In this document: in pieces, positions 34,371 to 45,399 of the stretch | Numbering within the stretch: the stretch's first letter is position 1 | Layout of the letters: every line of letters begins with the position of its first letter | DNA from: Symbiodinium natans | Taxonomy: Eukaryota > Sar > Dinophyceae > Suessiales > Symbiodiniaceae | NCBI GenBank assembly: GCA_905221605.1 | Contig: CAJNDS010002069.1 | Coordinates: 79,541-141,540, forward strand | DNA: 62,000 nucleotides | Direction of reading: 5' to 3' | Notes under the pieces: generated by a model | Seen by the model: the letters and a program-made list of their open reading frames with translations, nothing else | What the model was told of the DNA's origin: nothing | Database searches by the model: none | Program-made: the position numbers and the translations under genes

Positions 34371-35304
34371 AGTCAACATGTTCCAGGCTGGCATGTTTTA
34401 TGTCCTACATTCCGATGACATGGGTTAATCAACGAGAATCCGTGTGCCATGGCGGAAGTAATTACATATCAGCAGAGGAGTTGCGCATCAGCACAGAGCA
34501 TTGCCCAGGAGTGTAATTTAGCAAAATACGAACATGGCCACAAGTGTCGGACTTGCAGTGGACCCCAGTGGTTTTGGCACTCACTTACCAAAGATTGAAA
34601 CTATGAACCATGAGCCAATCTCGATACCGATGCCGGGAGGAAATCAACTCACTTCTGAACTCAGCCGACTTCTCTTATTGCTACTTTCCGGAAGGTGCCG
34701 TCTGTGGTGTTGCCTGTCAGTCGGCTGTTTGTGCTTTAGAAACTCAACAACAATCTGCTGTTGGGAAGAGACGCCTAGAAGTGATGTCCCATGTGGATGC
34801 TGATGCATATGGGTTTACGAAAATAAGGGACCCTAGTATAGACCCCCAAATAGTAGGATCCCGGATCCCCTTATAGTAAGGACCCCAATAAGGTACCCCT
34901 TATATCGTAAATCCCCATATTAAGAAAGAGCGATAGGAGATGAAGAGACTGCAACACAGCGCTAACTGGCACTTCACCATCCTCCAGTCTTCGTGCTTCT
35001 TCTTCCTCCTGCGGGACAGCTTGTTTCGGGAGGGCGTGAGTGTCAGAGCACTTCTCAACAAGTGCGATTGCAACCCAACTCGTTGCCTCAAGCTTCTTTC
35101 TGGCCGCCTCCGCTTCCTCCTGCTTGGGCCCAGCGGTTTGTTGAGATTCACTATGCTATGTTGGCTGCATGCACACCTCGGCTTTTCTTCTGGCCACCTC
35201 TGCTTCCTCCTGCACATGCTTAGGTGCCACAGTGTCTGTTTGCAGCCAACAAGGTTTGCAACATGATCACGACGTGCCTGCAGTTTTTGGGCTGCTTCTT
35301 GCTC
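31051..35304 (-). CDS. Coiled-coil microexon array, at least 35 exons of 24-39 nt
   Basis: Minus-strand exons of three main types alternate: 33 nt (EEAEAARRKAE), 24 or 27 nt (EEEARRLQ or EEEAARRLQ) and 36 nt (EEAEAAARKLAE). Examples (plus coordinates): 35278-35304 (EQEAAQKLQ), 35177-35209, 35087-35119, 34982-35008, 34327-34362, 34220-34252, 34120-34146, 33988-34023, 33885-33917, 33793-33819, 33467-33490, 32478-32504, 32229-32267 (39 nt), 31813-31839, 31570-31602, 31487-31510, 31340-31375, 31247-31279, 31157-31183 and 31051-31086. Every length is a multiple of three and every exon is preceded by AG and starts with GAG, GAA or GAG-like codons, so any exon can be added or skipped without a frameshift. 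Introns are about 55-105 nt. The 35 exons sum to 1,113 nt, or 371 residues of continuous charged helix with no prolines. Function is unknown; a structural rod is the simplest guess. Confidence 0.75.
34811..34916 (-). mobile_element. MITE-like element, TTTACGAT family, opposite orientation
   Basis: About 106 bp. Read on the minus strand it begins TTTACGATATAAGGGGTAC and ends TTTTCGTAAACCC, aligning throughout with 28537-28640. It lies between microexons 34327-34362 and 34982-35008. Confidence 0.65.
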
Positions 35305-35784
35305 CTGTCAGCTAGTCGTGAGAACCCACATGCTGGGCTGCCTGAGATGGGGCAGGATCTTAACTCTTGGTATGCCAAAGAGGCCACCAGGTATATGCGC
35401 TCACCAATAGACTTTCTGAGGCACCCTATGTACACTCACCAGAACCATAACAAATCCTGAACACTAAACCCTTACTTCCTGTGTCTTAGCTTGTCGATAA
35501 GGGGTCTACGGCCAATCAGCACCCGAAAACCGAACCAAGAATATCCGCTAGCTAACAAGTGGTCGCTATTCCGGGAAGTCTTGTGATTGGCTGAGAACGC
35601 TTCAGTCTTCTTCTTGCCCATGGCTGAAGTGACACTCCGCTTCCCACCCCCCCCAACAGAATTTGACACACTTTCGCGGCAAAGATGGCCAACAACGTCG
35701 GCCCTCTTATGAGACAAAGGTCCGCCAGTGTTCCCGGGTGTAGAACAACCCCCCCCCTCCCAAACATGCCCCCTGACTGGCAGA

Positions 35785-36155
35785 TGGTTGCAGTTGTCTC
35801 CTGCAGCTCGCGCAGGCGCTCCCGCGCTTTCCTGGGATCTGCGGGCGAAGCAACTTTAAGGATTCTCTCTCGGGGTCCTCGAGGCGTTGCGGGAGTTCTT
35901 TGCTTTTGCTCTCGTTTCTATTCTTCTTGTTTGGGGGTTGGGGTTTCTGTGGACTTTAGAGGGTCCAATGGCCTGTTTGAATGACCTGTTTTCATGAAAG
36001 TGCCGTCCTTTCAAGCTTCTGAGCCTAAGCCCATTTTGCGTGCTGAGCCATTGAGTCAGGCCTCTCCAAGAGGTCGACACCAACTCCCGCCACTTCAGCA
36101 TCCTTCAGGGCCTTGTCAAGAACCTGCCAGAGCTGCTCCACGAGCAGGAACATGG
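35785..36155 (-). CDS. Alpha-helical repeat protein, exons upstream of the microexons
   Basis: Two likely exons: about 36150-36060 (ELWQVLDKALKDAEVAGVGV, then DLLER) and about 35850-35785 (ADPRKARERLRELQETTATI, then CQ). The first carries the same AL..A..AGV...L motif as the exons at 25-28 kb, on the other side of the microexon array. This suggests one protein with helical repeats flanking a long coiled coil. Both are on the minus strand and have AG-G acceptors. Confidence 0.45.
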
Positions 36156-36354
36156 GCAGGAACATGCAAGAACGACTTCCGCAGCAGTGAAGAAAGCCAA
36201 AAATGCTCAAGAGGGTTGATATGGATAGCCGCACTAAATCGTAAGTAGCATGCTTAGTATGGGTAGTTACAGTGACGCTTCACGTCAAGGCAAAAGCTGT
36301 GCCAGAGCCTCTCACGTGTCTCTCGTGTACCCTCACCGTAGGAATCCCAAGGGC

Positions 36355-36374
36355 TTAGGGTTTAGGGTTTAGGA
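36355..36374. repeat. Short telomere-like repeat
   Basis: About three TTTAGGG-type units. Confidence 0.8.
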
Positions 36375-37043
36375 TTTCCAAGGCATGTACATACTAATTA
36401 TTGGGGAGGGGCGGGAAAAAGAGACGAACAACAGCAACTCAAGAACCATCTTCATCAAAAACTCACAAGACGTGCACAAAATTAACAGTGTAGCCTATGT
36501 AGCAAATAAAAAGATAGCAACAGCTGTAGCGATACAGAAGCACGAGACATGATGACAGTGCAGGACACGTGCTCAATCATAGGATCGAAGGCTCAACATG
36601 TCGCGGGTGGATGGCTTTTGAGCCGTCACTTGCAACAACAGACCATGTTTGCGGGCGCGACGAGTCCACGTCTACCCGCTGCCTGTAACCACCCGCAAGG
36701 ACCGACCTTGCATCTTGAAGCAGGAATCCCGCAAAGCCCCCCTAAAAAGCCCTGTCCACGACTCCACGACCCTGCAGGTACGGGGCCTCAGAGTCTCGGC
36801 CAGCCACGGCTTTGGACAACGCTTTCATGCTCAGCCCGTACGCGCTCAGGTTCGCATCGTCCTGACGTTCATTTGCCATGAGCTTGCTCTGCTGCCACGC
36901 CAGGTACCGCGGTTGCAACATTCAGCATGACTCTCTTAGTGGTAGTAATATCTGGCGCAAATAGCTGTTAAGCGGCAGTCTTCACGCTTCAAATATAGTT
37001 CATTTGTTCTCGATTTGAAGCCGGATGCCCTTGTAGGCACCTT

Positions 37044-37725
37044 TTATAGCAGGATTCCGGCCATTGTCAATCGACGCAGCATTTCCGGGACTGCTGCTGC
37101 CAGATAGAATTCCGGGGACTTGGGTTCTTTCGAGAAATCTGGAGACACTTGGCAGTACTCGATGCGCAGTGCACCCAGCTCTCGGTGACAGTCGGGCTCA
37201 GGATTTGGGAGCCCACGGTTCTGGAAAGGCTGCCGTTCCACCAACGAAGTTTCGTCTGAAATGTCCTTTCCTAAAATGTGTGGCACAATGCCCTGGTATG
37301 ATGTTAACACAGGCTTGCCTCGGACTCACGGATTGGAGCGATGTAAAGGCCGCTCGTGATGATCATGGCGGTGATGATGATGACAATGACCCATGCATGA
37401 CGTGGCAAGAAGCCATCATAAACAGATCCCAGCGCCTGACCCCAAGAACCCCTAACAGCTTGTGTCAGCCGTCTGTAGCGGAGTCCTGTTTGCCGACATT
37501 GTTCTTGAACTTCCTGTCATCACGCAGGCGATGCACGAGAGTCAACTCTAGCAATGACAAGGCACCAACCCACAGAGACGTGGTCATGATCCCATGATCC
37601 ACTTCGACTGCTTCAACAGGAAAGGCGCACTGTGCTGCTTGAAGGATGGCCGTCGCTTTTGCCAGGGCTTCGACCTCGCCAACCACGATCGGCCGCGGAG
37701 TCCGACTCGGTCTGGCTCTCAAGTT
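37044..37725 (-). CDS. Unidentified minus-strand exons
   Basis: One exon-like stretch at about 37690-37610 encodes GEVEALAKATAILQAAQCAF, similar in texture to the helical repeats downstream. Another at about 37280-37044 encodes a longer open segment (QPFQNRGLPNPEPDCHRELG, then SPEFYLAAAVPEMLRRLTMA). The FYLAAAV string resembles part of phosphopantothenate-cysteine ligase, but its context does not fit that enzyme, so no family is assigned. They may be N-terminal exons of the helical-repeat gene. Confidence 0.3.
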
Positions 37726-38499
37726 GGGGCTCCCCACTGCCGCAGGACTTCTGCTGCCTCTGCACTCCACGGATATTTCGAGCGGGCGCGCGCGCGTGCA
37801 TTGCCTAACCCTTGAGATCCCCGAGAGTCGAAAGAATGAGAGAATCGAAAGAGCATTGTGGGGGGAGAGAGCAGTTGAGTCCAGCCCACTACTAAGGGTG
37901 GGGAGAATCCGAGCCTTCGCTGTGGAAGGAAGCGCTGAAGGGCAAGGCCGGCCTTGGAAAGCTCTGAAAGCTTTGTTTGGGTCTCTCAGGCCGCGGAGCA
38001 GGGAAGGCGTGCGATGGCAAATGGTTTACTCTTCACTCTTGTCTGGTTGTCAGATGCTCATTCTGAGTGCTATTCGATGTTTGCATCTTTCAACGTATGA
38101 ACTGCTGCTATCTTCTGTGCATATCATCTAGAAAGATATACTCACACACACCTGCACGTAGAGTTCAGAGTGAAAAAGCCGGGCTTTGGGCAGGCTCTTC
38201 GGAGGCGACCGCAATGGAGGCGGCGGCAGGGGTCGCGGCAGCTGCAAAGTCGACTTGCCTTCGGGCTTAGGGTTCCAGCTTACAGGGGTTTTGCTGGCTT
38301 ACTGGTAGGGTTCACTGGGTGGGGTTCAGGGTTCGGGCTTGAAGTACAAAGCTCTCCGAACGTGCAATAGGGTTTCCGGGACGGTTAGCAAAGTGTCGAA
38401 GGTGAAGGCGGGGCACTGCGCGCGCCTTCTGGAGCAGTCTCGGCTTGCTTCCTCTCCTGCATGGCACGGGGTCAGCTCTAAGCCTCTAAGCACGCCGCA

Positions 38500-40016
38500 A
38501 GCTTTCTGCCACAGTGACGCTTCAATCGCGCGGATGCAGAGAGGAGCCTCCTTGGCCCTCCGCCGCTCCTCCTTGCGCTCCTCCTTGCGCTTCTTCCGAT
38601 CCTTGCGAGACCTGAAGACAGGAGCAGCCGGTCAGGCGGGGCCCAGCTGCTCCTTCATCACGGCTCACTAAAGTCACTAAAGCTCAATTGCTGACTTTGT
38701 GGTGGACGGCGGGCTTGTCAAAGAAGCCTGCGAAAGAACAGACAGAACAGGCAACGAGGGCAAACCAACTCGGAAGTCGCAAGTCTCCTCACTTTCCTCG
38801 GCATCCGTCTGATCGGGCCTAGACAAGGCCGGACTTTCTGCCACCTGAAGGATGTTGAAGGTCTGAGACTTCGAGCCTGCTCTCCGGCTCGACAATTTCA
38901 GGCCTGATGAGAGGCAACAAACAGCCGCGCGTGCGAAAACTGAGGCGTGGCTTACCGAGACGGTGGCGGCTGCGGAATGTCCTGGCATGCAACCCCAGCG
39001 AAAAGTTTCATCCTACGCCCTGAACATCCCTGTGCAGCAAAGCGTCCTCGAAGGCAGCCAAGCCAGGGGACCTGCAGCTTCCTTATTCATTAGACATCGT
39101 TGCCATCTGCCTCGAAGATGCTCCTTCCGGTTTCCTTCTTCTCATGTGCCGGCCTTTCTTTCTCCGAGTGATCAGGAGTGGGAGGTGCCTGCAAGCCGGA
39201 TCTCAGCTGAAGTGGTTGTCACTCGACGTCGTCAACTCTGGCGGAAGCAAGGAAGCCTCCATCTGCTCGTTGAGCCCTTCGATGTCTGTGCGCGGGGTCA
39301 GCTCACCCTGCCTAAGCTGCGCTGGCTGACCAACATATGACGCCAAGCATGGCTCTTCCACGTGACACATGTGCAAGTGGAATGGGTCTGCCACGGCTCT
39401 TCCTCGGGCTGTCCACCGCCCTGTCTACGAAAGTGGTCACTGCTGCCAGTGGTACGATTACGATGCTGAGGCCTGCTTGCTCAATTCGTCTTCGTCCCTT
39501 TCGAAATCTGCAGCCTCTCCATCTCTGCAATATCTGAATGCCAAGATGATCATCCGGCGTGGCTTGGCTACTGGCATCCTCTCCCTTCTGTTCCACCGGA
39601 AGTGCAGAAACCTTCAAGACCAGTCTGAACATTCTGGCTACCAGTAGGAGTCGGAGAGATTGCGAAGCGACCTCAGCAAGGCTGGCCTTGGAGTCTGGCT
39701 GGCGGAAGCAGCGCCGCTTGATTCTCTTCCAAAGCTTCTTGCGAAGGCCCTTGAGGACTCCGAAAGTTGATGCAAGAACATGGCATCTGGCCATTTGCAA
39801 CACGTCCGGATCATTTTTGAGGGTCCGGACCGGGCATGCCAAGAGTGGCGCCACGCACAGGCAGACAAGGACTGCGAGAACTGCCAAAACCGCGCCCGCA
39901 GCAGATTGGCTCTCCTGCAGTGGCAGGAAGTTCGCACCTGTTGCTGGAAGCCATATGCAGTTCAAACTCCCCGATATCCCGAGCAACGGCCTGGCCTCTT
40001 CGGGCAGAAAGGCCAC
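38500..40016 (-). CDS. Unidentified protein with one membrane segment and basic region
   Basis: The longest open exon starts at an ATG at 40016. It has one predicted membrane segment (about residues 40-60, AGAVLAVLAVLVCLCVAPLL) followed by a basic cytosolic-type stretch (GVLKGLRKKLWKRIKRRCF) and an amphipathic helix (SQSLRLLLVARMFRLVLKV). A further exon at about 39340-39203 encodes GELTPRTDIEGLNEQMEASL. One at about 38620-38525 encodes a very basic segment (RKDRKKRKEERKEERRRAKE). The layout suggests a single-pass membrane protein with a charged tail. I do not recognise the family. A long plus-strand frame (39559-40287) overlaps, but its Arg/Ser/Thr-rich composition looks like a shadow. Whether all three exons belong to one gene is uncertain. 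Confidence 0.4.
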
Positions 40017-40456
40017 AGCAAGTTGTATTGTGATGCTGCCAAGGGCTGGCAGAAAAGCAAGGCACCTCGAACAAAGTCGGGCTGCATGCGCGGGTTTCTC
40101 ACAAATCAGCTGGAACTACAACTTTTGGGAAAGAAAAGCAGAAGTCTGGGTACAGGCCTGCCAGAGCCATCCAAAGCAGTCATGCATACGCACACCTGTC
40201 CAGGCTTTGCGTCTCGGCTGTTGGGCAATTCATGTTTGTGGCTTACTGGGATACACTGATATTATAGGTCGGACAGAGTTGGATTGATCTGGCTAGATTG
40301 CTGACGCCTGTGTTCCCGTTGTAACACTGGCGAGAAGCAAAGTACACAGCCACGGATGACCTGATGCACTCCGTCGTCAGGAGGCCCTCCCTCGAATCGA
40401 CAAACCTGCAACAAGGCTTGTGACAGCTTGTGAGAACGCACCAGAGGTCAGCCCCT

Positions 40457-40530
40457 GAACCCTAAACCCTAACCCTAAACCCTAAACCCTGAATTCAAAA
40501 CCCTAAACCCTAAAGCCTGAACCCTAACCT
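40457..40530. repeat. Interstitial telomere-like repeat (CCCTAAA type)
   Basis: Mixed CCCTAAA and CCCTAA units with a few substitutions, directly downstream of the minus-strand peptide at 40590-40540. Confidence 0.9.
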
Positions 40531-40539
40531 TTGCAGTAG

Positions 40540-41120
40540 CTCACAGTGGCGACCTCAAGGTTTTTCAGCTCGGCCTGGTCAAGGGCCTGTGTAGAGACCG
40601 AGCTGGCGATGCAGGTCCTCGGTCTTTGTGCCGGTTTCTCTTCCCGGTCGCTGATTCTGGTGAGAGTGGAACTTGAACAAGCCATAGATGGCTTACGGTC
40701 AGCATGGACCATGACTTCTTGATTGTTTTCGCCCCTTCTCGGCTCGCCACCCCCTGGCGACGATGGTCGAGTCGTAGCGGCAAAGCCCTGGCAGTCCATC
40801 GTGCTTATTTTGGCATGCTCGCGGCTTGCTTGTCATGCAGCCCGCAACGCTGTTCTGTGCCAGAGTGTCTCCACTGCTTCACGCTTCAGGCCTTGCGCGT
40901 CTGTCACTGTGGCCAGCTGACCTTCACCCCAACAGGCGCAGCATTGACTGAACAAGCTGCAGCCCAGCGCTATAAGATGCCACGAGAGCCTTCATCCTTG
41001 ACGAGAACTCCCTGTAAGTCACCGGTCCTGAGTGCTTCTGCGAAAGGCAGTGACAGTGATCGGCGACATCAGAAGCAATTCGGAAAAGGCGATGGAAGTC
41101 CACGAAGGGAAGATGTTTCA
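40540..41120 (-). CDS. Unidentified minus-strand exons
   Basis: A likely exon at about 41115-40930 encodes FRIASDVADHCHCLSQKHSG, then PVTYREFSSRMKALVASYSA and GLQLVQSMLRLLG. A shorter one at about 40590-40540 encodes LDQAELKNLEVATVSY, immediately before telomere-like repeats. The VTYREF segment is vaguely EF-hand-like but lacks the calcium-binding acidic loop. Product unknown. Confidence 0.3.
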
Positions 41121-41289
41121 AGGACTACAACGCGGCGAGGCAGGATCCGACACCCGTTTCCAATGCGAACGGTGCCACCATGGGCCCCCTCATGCTTCCT
41201 GCTACTATTATAGGTGCCTCGAAGAAACGAAACCCATGAAACTCCGCCAGATTCTGTTATCGGGAGAACGTGGTTGAGCAGCTGCTCTG

Positions 41290-41700
41290 CAGTCCTATCC
41301 AGAGCCTAACTTGTTGAGGCCCCGGCAGGTTGCTGCCGATGATGTGCAGGTCAAAGGGCGCGTTCGCGAACGGCCTTGTAGAGGACATGCAAGCAAGGGA
41401 CGGCTCACTATGGTTCACACTTCTGTTTGACCCCATTGATCCCAAACAGGCAAGCGCCTTTCTGGGTCGGTGTGCCAGTCGTTGACGGTCGCATCGCAAG
41501 GAGGGCCCTCGCAGGGCCGCTCCTCCTGACGGCTTCAGAGATCACCGAAGACACATGCAATGCGTTGCCAAGCTGCAAATGTCGCACAGCGTGAGTCGAT
41601 GCACCTCAAGGTTGGGGCAGTGGGCATCGTCGTTGAGCATACCGACGATCTGCCAGGATGTCTGTGAAGCATGCATTTGCAAAGCTTGCTGTGTCTGCTG
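41290..41700 (-). CDS. Possible leucine-rich-repeat exon
   Basis: About 41690-41570 on the minus strand encodes IVGMLNDDAHCPNLEVHRLT, then LCDICSLATHC. The CPNLE..RLTLCD pattern is that of cysteine-containing leucine-rich repeats. A second open piece at about 41370-41290 (DLHIIGSNLPGPQQVRLWIG) may be a later exon. One repeat is not enough for a firm family call. Confidence 0.25.
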
Positions 41701-41729
41701 ATGCACCCGATGGCGAACTCTCAGCACAT

Positions 41730-43130
41730 GCACATGTAGACTGTCAGCTGAACGACTTCGGCTCGGAATTTGACTCGAACAGTCGACTTACCCTAGCACT
41801 GTCACCAGCTCATGCCAAAGACTACCTTCATGCAGAATACCAATAAAAAAGCACTACGAACACACACACACACACACTATATGCAGACGAAGAGCAGTGC
41901 CAATACAAACACGAATGCTCATACTTTCATACTTACTCATACTCAAATTATTCTTCCTACTACTCACACTCGTACCCCAAAATGATACCACATTCATATA
42001 CAAAAACGAACATGACAAAGAATAGTGATCCAGTGGCAACCTCTCCTTCTCATCAGCATCAACTTCACACCCAAAATGCCTGGCGCAGCCAAAGCTCGCT
42101 GCCCACACCACAGACTGCGGAGCATGGCGCGCGGTGACGCCAAGGCCCGACCTTGGCAGCTTCTTATGGTTACTGTTGCTTCTGCTGCTGCCACTACTCG
42201 TCCCTCCTTCTGTTGCCTCTCCTGCTGCGGCTGCTCCGCCTCCTACTACTACTACTACGACGACGACGACGACGACGACTACTACTACTACTACTACCAC
42301 TACCACCACTACCACTAGCACCCCTACCCGCTTAGAAGCAACCGTGTTGTACTGCCAGCACTAGCCTACACTGCACTCAGCATTACTTAGCAAGCGTGTA
42401 TGAGGCTTCCACCAGGCAACCATCGAAGTCGGTCCTGATCAATACTTGGACTGTGCCCGTATGGGCTTGCAGTGGCGCAGGCGGACATCCAGATTCCCCT
42501 AAAATCAATGCGATTTTGTGGTATGCAAATGTGATTATACTTGCAGCATCTGAAGCGACATTGGCAAAGACATCCCAATCTTGGCATACAAGTGTGAAGT
42601 GTGCCTCTCACCGAAGACATCGGCACTTCCGACCTGCCACTGAGATCGAACACTCTTCAAAGGCCCTTTTCAAGCCTAAGCCCCTTTTGACTAATCCCAG
42701 AAGAAGCCCGAGCCATGCTGAGCTTCAGGCATAGTGCGGAAGCCTGGCATTCCCTGCAGGCAGCCAACACAAGGCCTCAGCAACACCACCGGTACGTACC
42801 ACTTCAGGGAGGTTTGGGACCCCTTTTGGATTTAAAGTTGTGCTGCATTCGAACTTCTGCAATCGAGGCTGCCGCATGGATCCCCTGGCAAGGAACGGCC
42901 AAGCACTACATGAACCCGGAGGGAGCTCCTCTCCCCTCCCCTCTGCTTATGCAGGGAAGTTGTCGCAAGTCGGGACAGTCAGGAGATGTCTTCGACCCGC
43001 ATGCTTGCCACGGCTCAGCATTACATACAATCGACTTCCAGATAGGGTTCGGCCGGTCCACACTAACAGTCACCACCAGCAGACCCACAAAGCCAAGCAC
43101 CCGGTAAATGCCCAAAAATTGACTGGGATT
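41730..43130. other. Stretch with microsatellites, no recognisable gene
   Basis: This contains a (CA)n run at 41859-41876 and trinucleotide runs at 42240-42316. Open frames occur on both strands, none with a recognisable motif. Confidence 0.4.
42240..42316. repeat. Trinucleotide microsatellite, (TAC)n and (GAC)n
   Basis: A block of TAC, then GAC, then TAC and CAC repeats. It makes artificial open frames (poly-Thr, poly-Tyr/Asp, poly-Val) in all directions. Confidence 0.9.
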
Positions 43131-43136
43131 CCTGCT

Positions 43137-43640
43137 ATTCCTGGTGCTATTCCTGGTGCTATTTCTGGTGCTGTTTCTGGTGCTATTTTTTGTGCTATTC
43201 CTGGTGCTATTTCTGGTGCATTTTTTTGTGCTATTCCTGGTGCTATTTCTGGTGCTATTTTTTGTGCTATTGTTTGTGCTATTTCTGGTGCTATTTCTGG
43301 TGCTGTTTCTGGTGCCATGTGACTACCAGTCACCATCAGCAGACCCACAAAAAACAGCACCCGGTAAATGCTAAGTTGCTAAAATTGACTGGGGTTCCTG
43401 GTGCTATGTCTGGTGCTATTTCTGGTGCTATTTCTGGTGCTATTTTTTGTGCTATTCCTGGTGCTATTCTGGTGCTATTTTTTGTGCTATTGTTTGTGCT
43501 ATTTCTGGTGCTATTTCTGGTGCTATTTCTGTTGCTATGTGACTAGCAGTCACCACCAGCAGACCCACAAAAAGAAGCACCCGGTAAATGCTAAAATTGA
43601 CTGGGATTCCTGGTGCTATTTTTGGCCTGTGTGTTATAAG
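43137..43640. repeat. 12-bp minisatellite within a larger repeat of about 230 bp
   Basis: The unit is about CTGGTGCTATTT, with variants such as TTTGTGCTATTC. Blocks at about 43137-43318, 43398-43530 and 43600-43625 are separated by near-copies of a segment with the words 'cagcagacccacaaa' and 'gcacccggtaaatgc' (about 43076, 43338, 43558). Because 12 is a multiple of three, long open frames arise on both strands (LVLFLVLF, APEIAPGIA), which I treat as by-products. Confidence 0.9.
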
Positions 43641-43801
43641 GCCACGGCGTTATTTGACTGTTAGTGTGGACCGGCCGAACCCAACTTCCAGACATTTCCA
43701 GAGCACTCACTTCAGCAAAGGCCGCTGGCGAACTGACATGCCTGCCTCAGCGAAGGGCACCTGGAACTGCATCGAAGTTGCGCTCCATTCCTTGGCGGCT
43801 A

Positions 43802-43853
43802 GTTTAGGGTTTAGGGTTTTGGGTTTACGGTTTGGGGTTTAGGGTTTAGGGAT
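43802..43853. repeat. Interstitial telomere-like repeat (TTTAGGG type)
   Basis: Several TTTAGGG units with degenerate members (TTTTGGG, TTTACGG, TTTGGGG). Confidence 0.85.
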
Positions 43854-44814
43854 TGTTCAGCTTGGCGCTGTCAAGCCGAGGCCAGTGCTGTTGGACTGTG
43901 CAAGGTGCTCTGCGCAGGGAGCAGTCGCCCGTTTCCGATACATGCAGTTCCTGGAATCTCCAAGCTGGACAGCAGCGGTCTTACAGCTGGGTTTAGGGTC
44001 GATACGGCTGGTCCTGGATCAATATTTCCCGAGCTGACAGGCACCGAGATGAGGCTGTCCTGGCAAGCCACTGCACAGGCTCGAGAACCTGGCTAAAGTT
44101 ACAAAGAAAAAGAAAAACTCGCCCCTCCAGACAAAACATGTCGAAAGGGGACCCTAAAACGCATAAAATGAACTCATGATCTCTGAACCGGAGAAAACTG
44201 TCCATCCCCAATCTCGGGACTCCTCTGGGCTGAAGCCCAGGCCCGTGAATGTAACGTCGGTCAGGAGGCCCACAGACCTGAGCCAAAGCATTGTTGTTCT
44301 CCCCTCTTTTACCGAGCATTAGTCGACCTGTAACATCCTGTAATATCCCCACAGTCATTGGGCGTAAAGACAGCAAATTCAAAGCAATATGGCTGAAGAA
44401 GTTGATCCTGTCAGTTTCGGCTGCTCTTCATTCTTCGGTGCTCTGAGGTCAGGTCCCATGTACAACCTCCGCGAGCGGGTAGGGCCCGAAAATCTCCAGG
44501 TGTCCCAGGCGGTGCCAGCCCTTGCAGGCGTGTAAGGTGGAGACCGCCGCTGCCTTCGCAATTTCTGAACTTAAGAGGAGATCCCTCTCCCCATCCCCCT
44601 ACCCTCCCAACTCGAGAGAAATGATCCCTGGATACCTTTCTTTCTTTCGTGGGGCTAGGGGACCAGGCCCGAGCGTGTGAGGCACGGGAACGATGGTTTT
44701 CCCACATTCTCTCCAAACACTCGAACTTCAACTCAGCGATTACTACGCAATCCCCTCACGTATCCAAACTCTCCAGAACCTCTTAAACTCCAGCTCCTAG
44801 ATACCTCCTTCTCT

Positions 44815-45225
44815 GTCGATCTAGATACATATATACATGCACGGGCATGTTGAGATAAACATATATTATATCCAGATATATAATTGTACGTATCACTTAG
44901 GACCTACTCCATACCAAACATGACATGTTAAAGAATGCATGCTGTCGATTACAAAATAGACTAGATACAAGATATTGTGCATTCTACACTTTATGCTATA
45001 TGTGTTGCACTGTACATCTGTGCATGATTTGCTGTATCTGGCACGTAACATATGATACGTAACGTAGTATAGGCTATGTGTTTGACGTCATGCGTTTACA
45101 TGTTTCGTAAAGATTGTATACGAGAGGTTCTAAATGTCAAAACATACAAGTAGGTACATATGTGCATTCTTTTACATATATATATATATACATATATATT
45201 TATACCTATATATATATATGTATGT
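44815..45225. other. AT-rich segment ending in TA repeats
   Basis: This is visibly AT-rich, with many TATA words and (TA)n runs at 45174-45192 and 45204-45222. No coding exon recognised. It could be a spacer or a promoter-like region for a plus-strand unit, but nothing downstream supports that. Confidence 0.5.
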
Positions 45226-45399
45226 CAGCAGCACGGGCCCGAAGAACTACGAACTAACCACACCCAGCCTCGCAGATGCAGAGCTCGTGCTCTCCCGGGA
45301 CGAGGCCGCGAGCAAAGTTCTGGTCCGTGCACTCCATGGCCTGGCCAGGCCAAGGCATTCAACAGCAGGGTTCTAAAAGGCTTCTTCTCTTCTTTTGCT

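Noticed and set aside
37044-37280. FYLAAAV segment suggesting phosphopantothenate-cysteine ligase
   Set aside because: The surrounding residues do not fit that enzyme's substrate-binding regions.
39559-40287. Plus-strand frame of 242 codons
   Set aside because: Overlaps a minus-strand exon with a clear membrane segment. The plus frame is Arg/Ser/Thr-rich and has no recognisable motif. Kept as a possibility only because of its length.
43070-43360. APEIAPGIAQKIAPE repeat as an antifreeze- or surface-type repeat protein
   Set aside because: Explained by the 12-bp minisatellite; no start context or splice sites.
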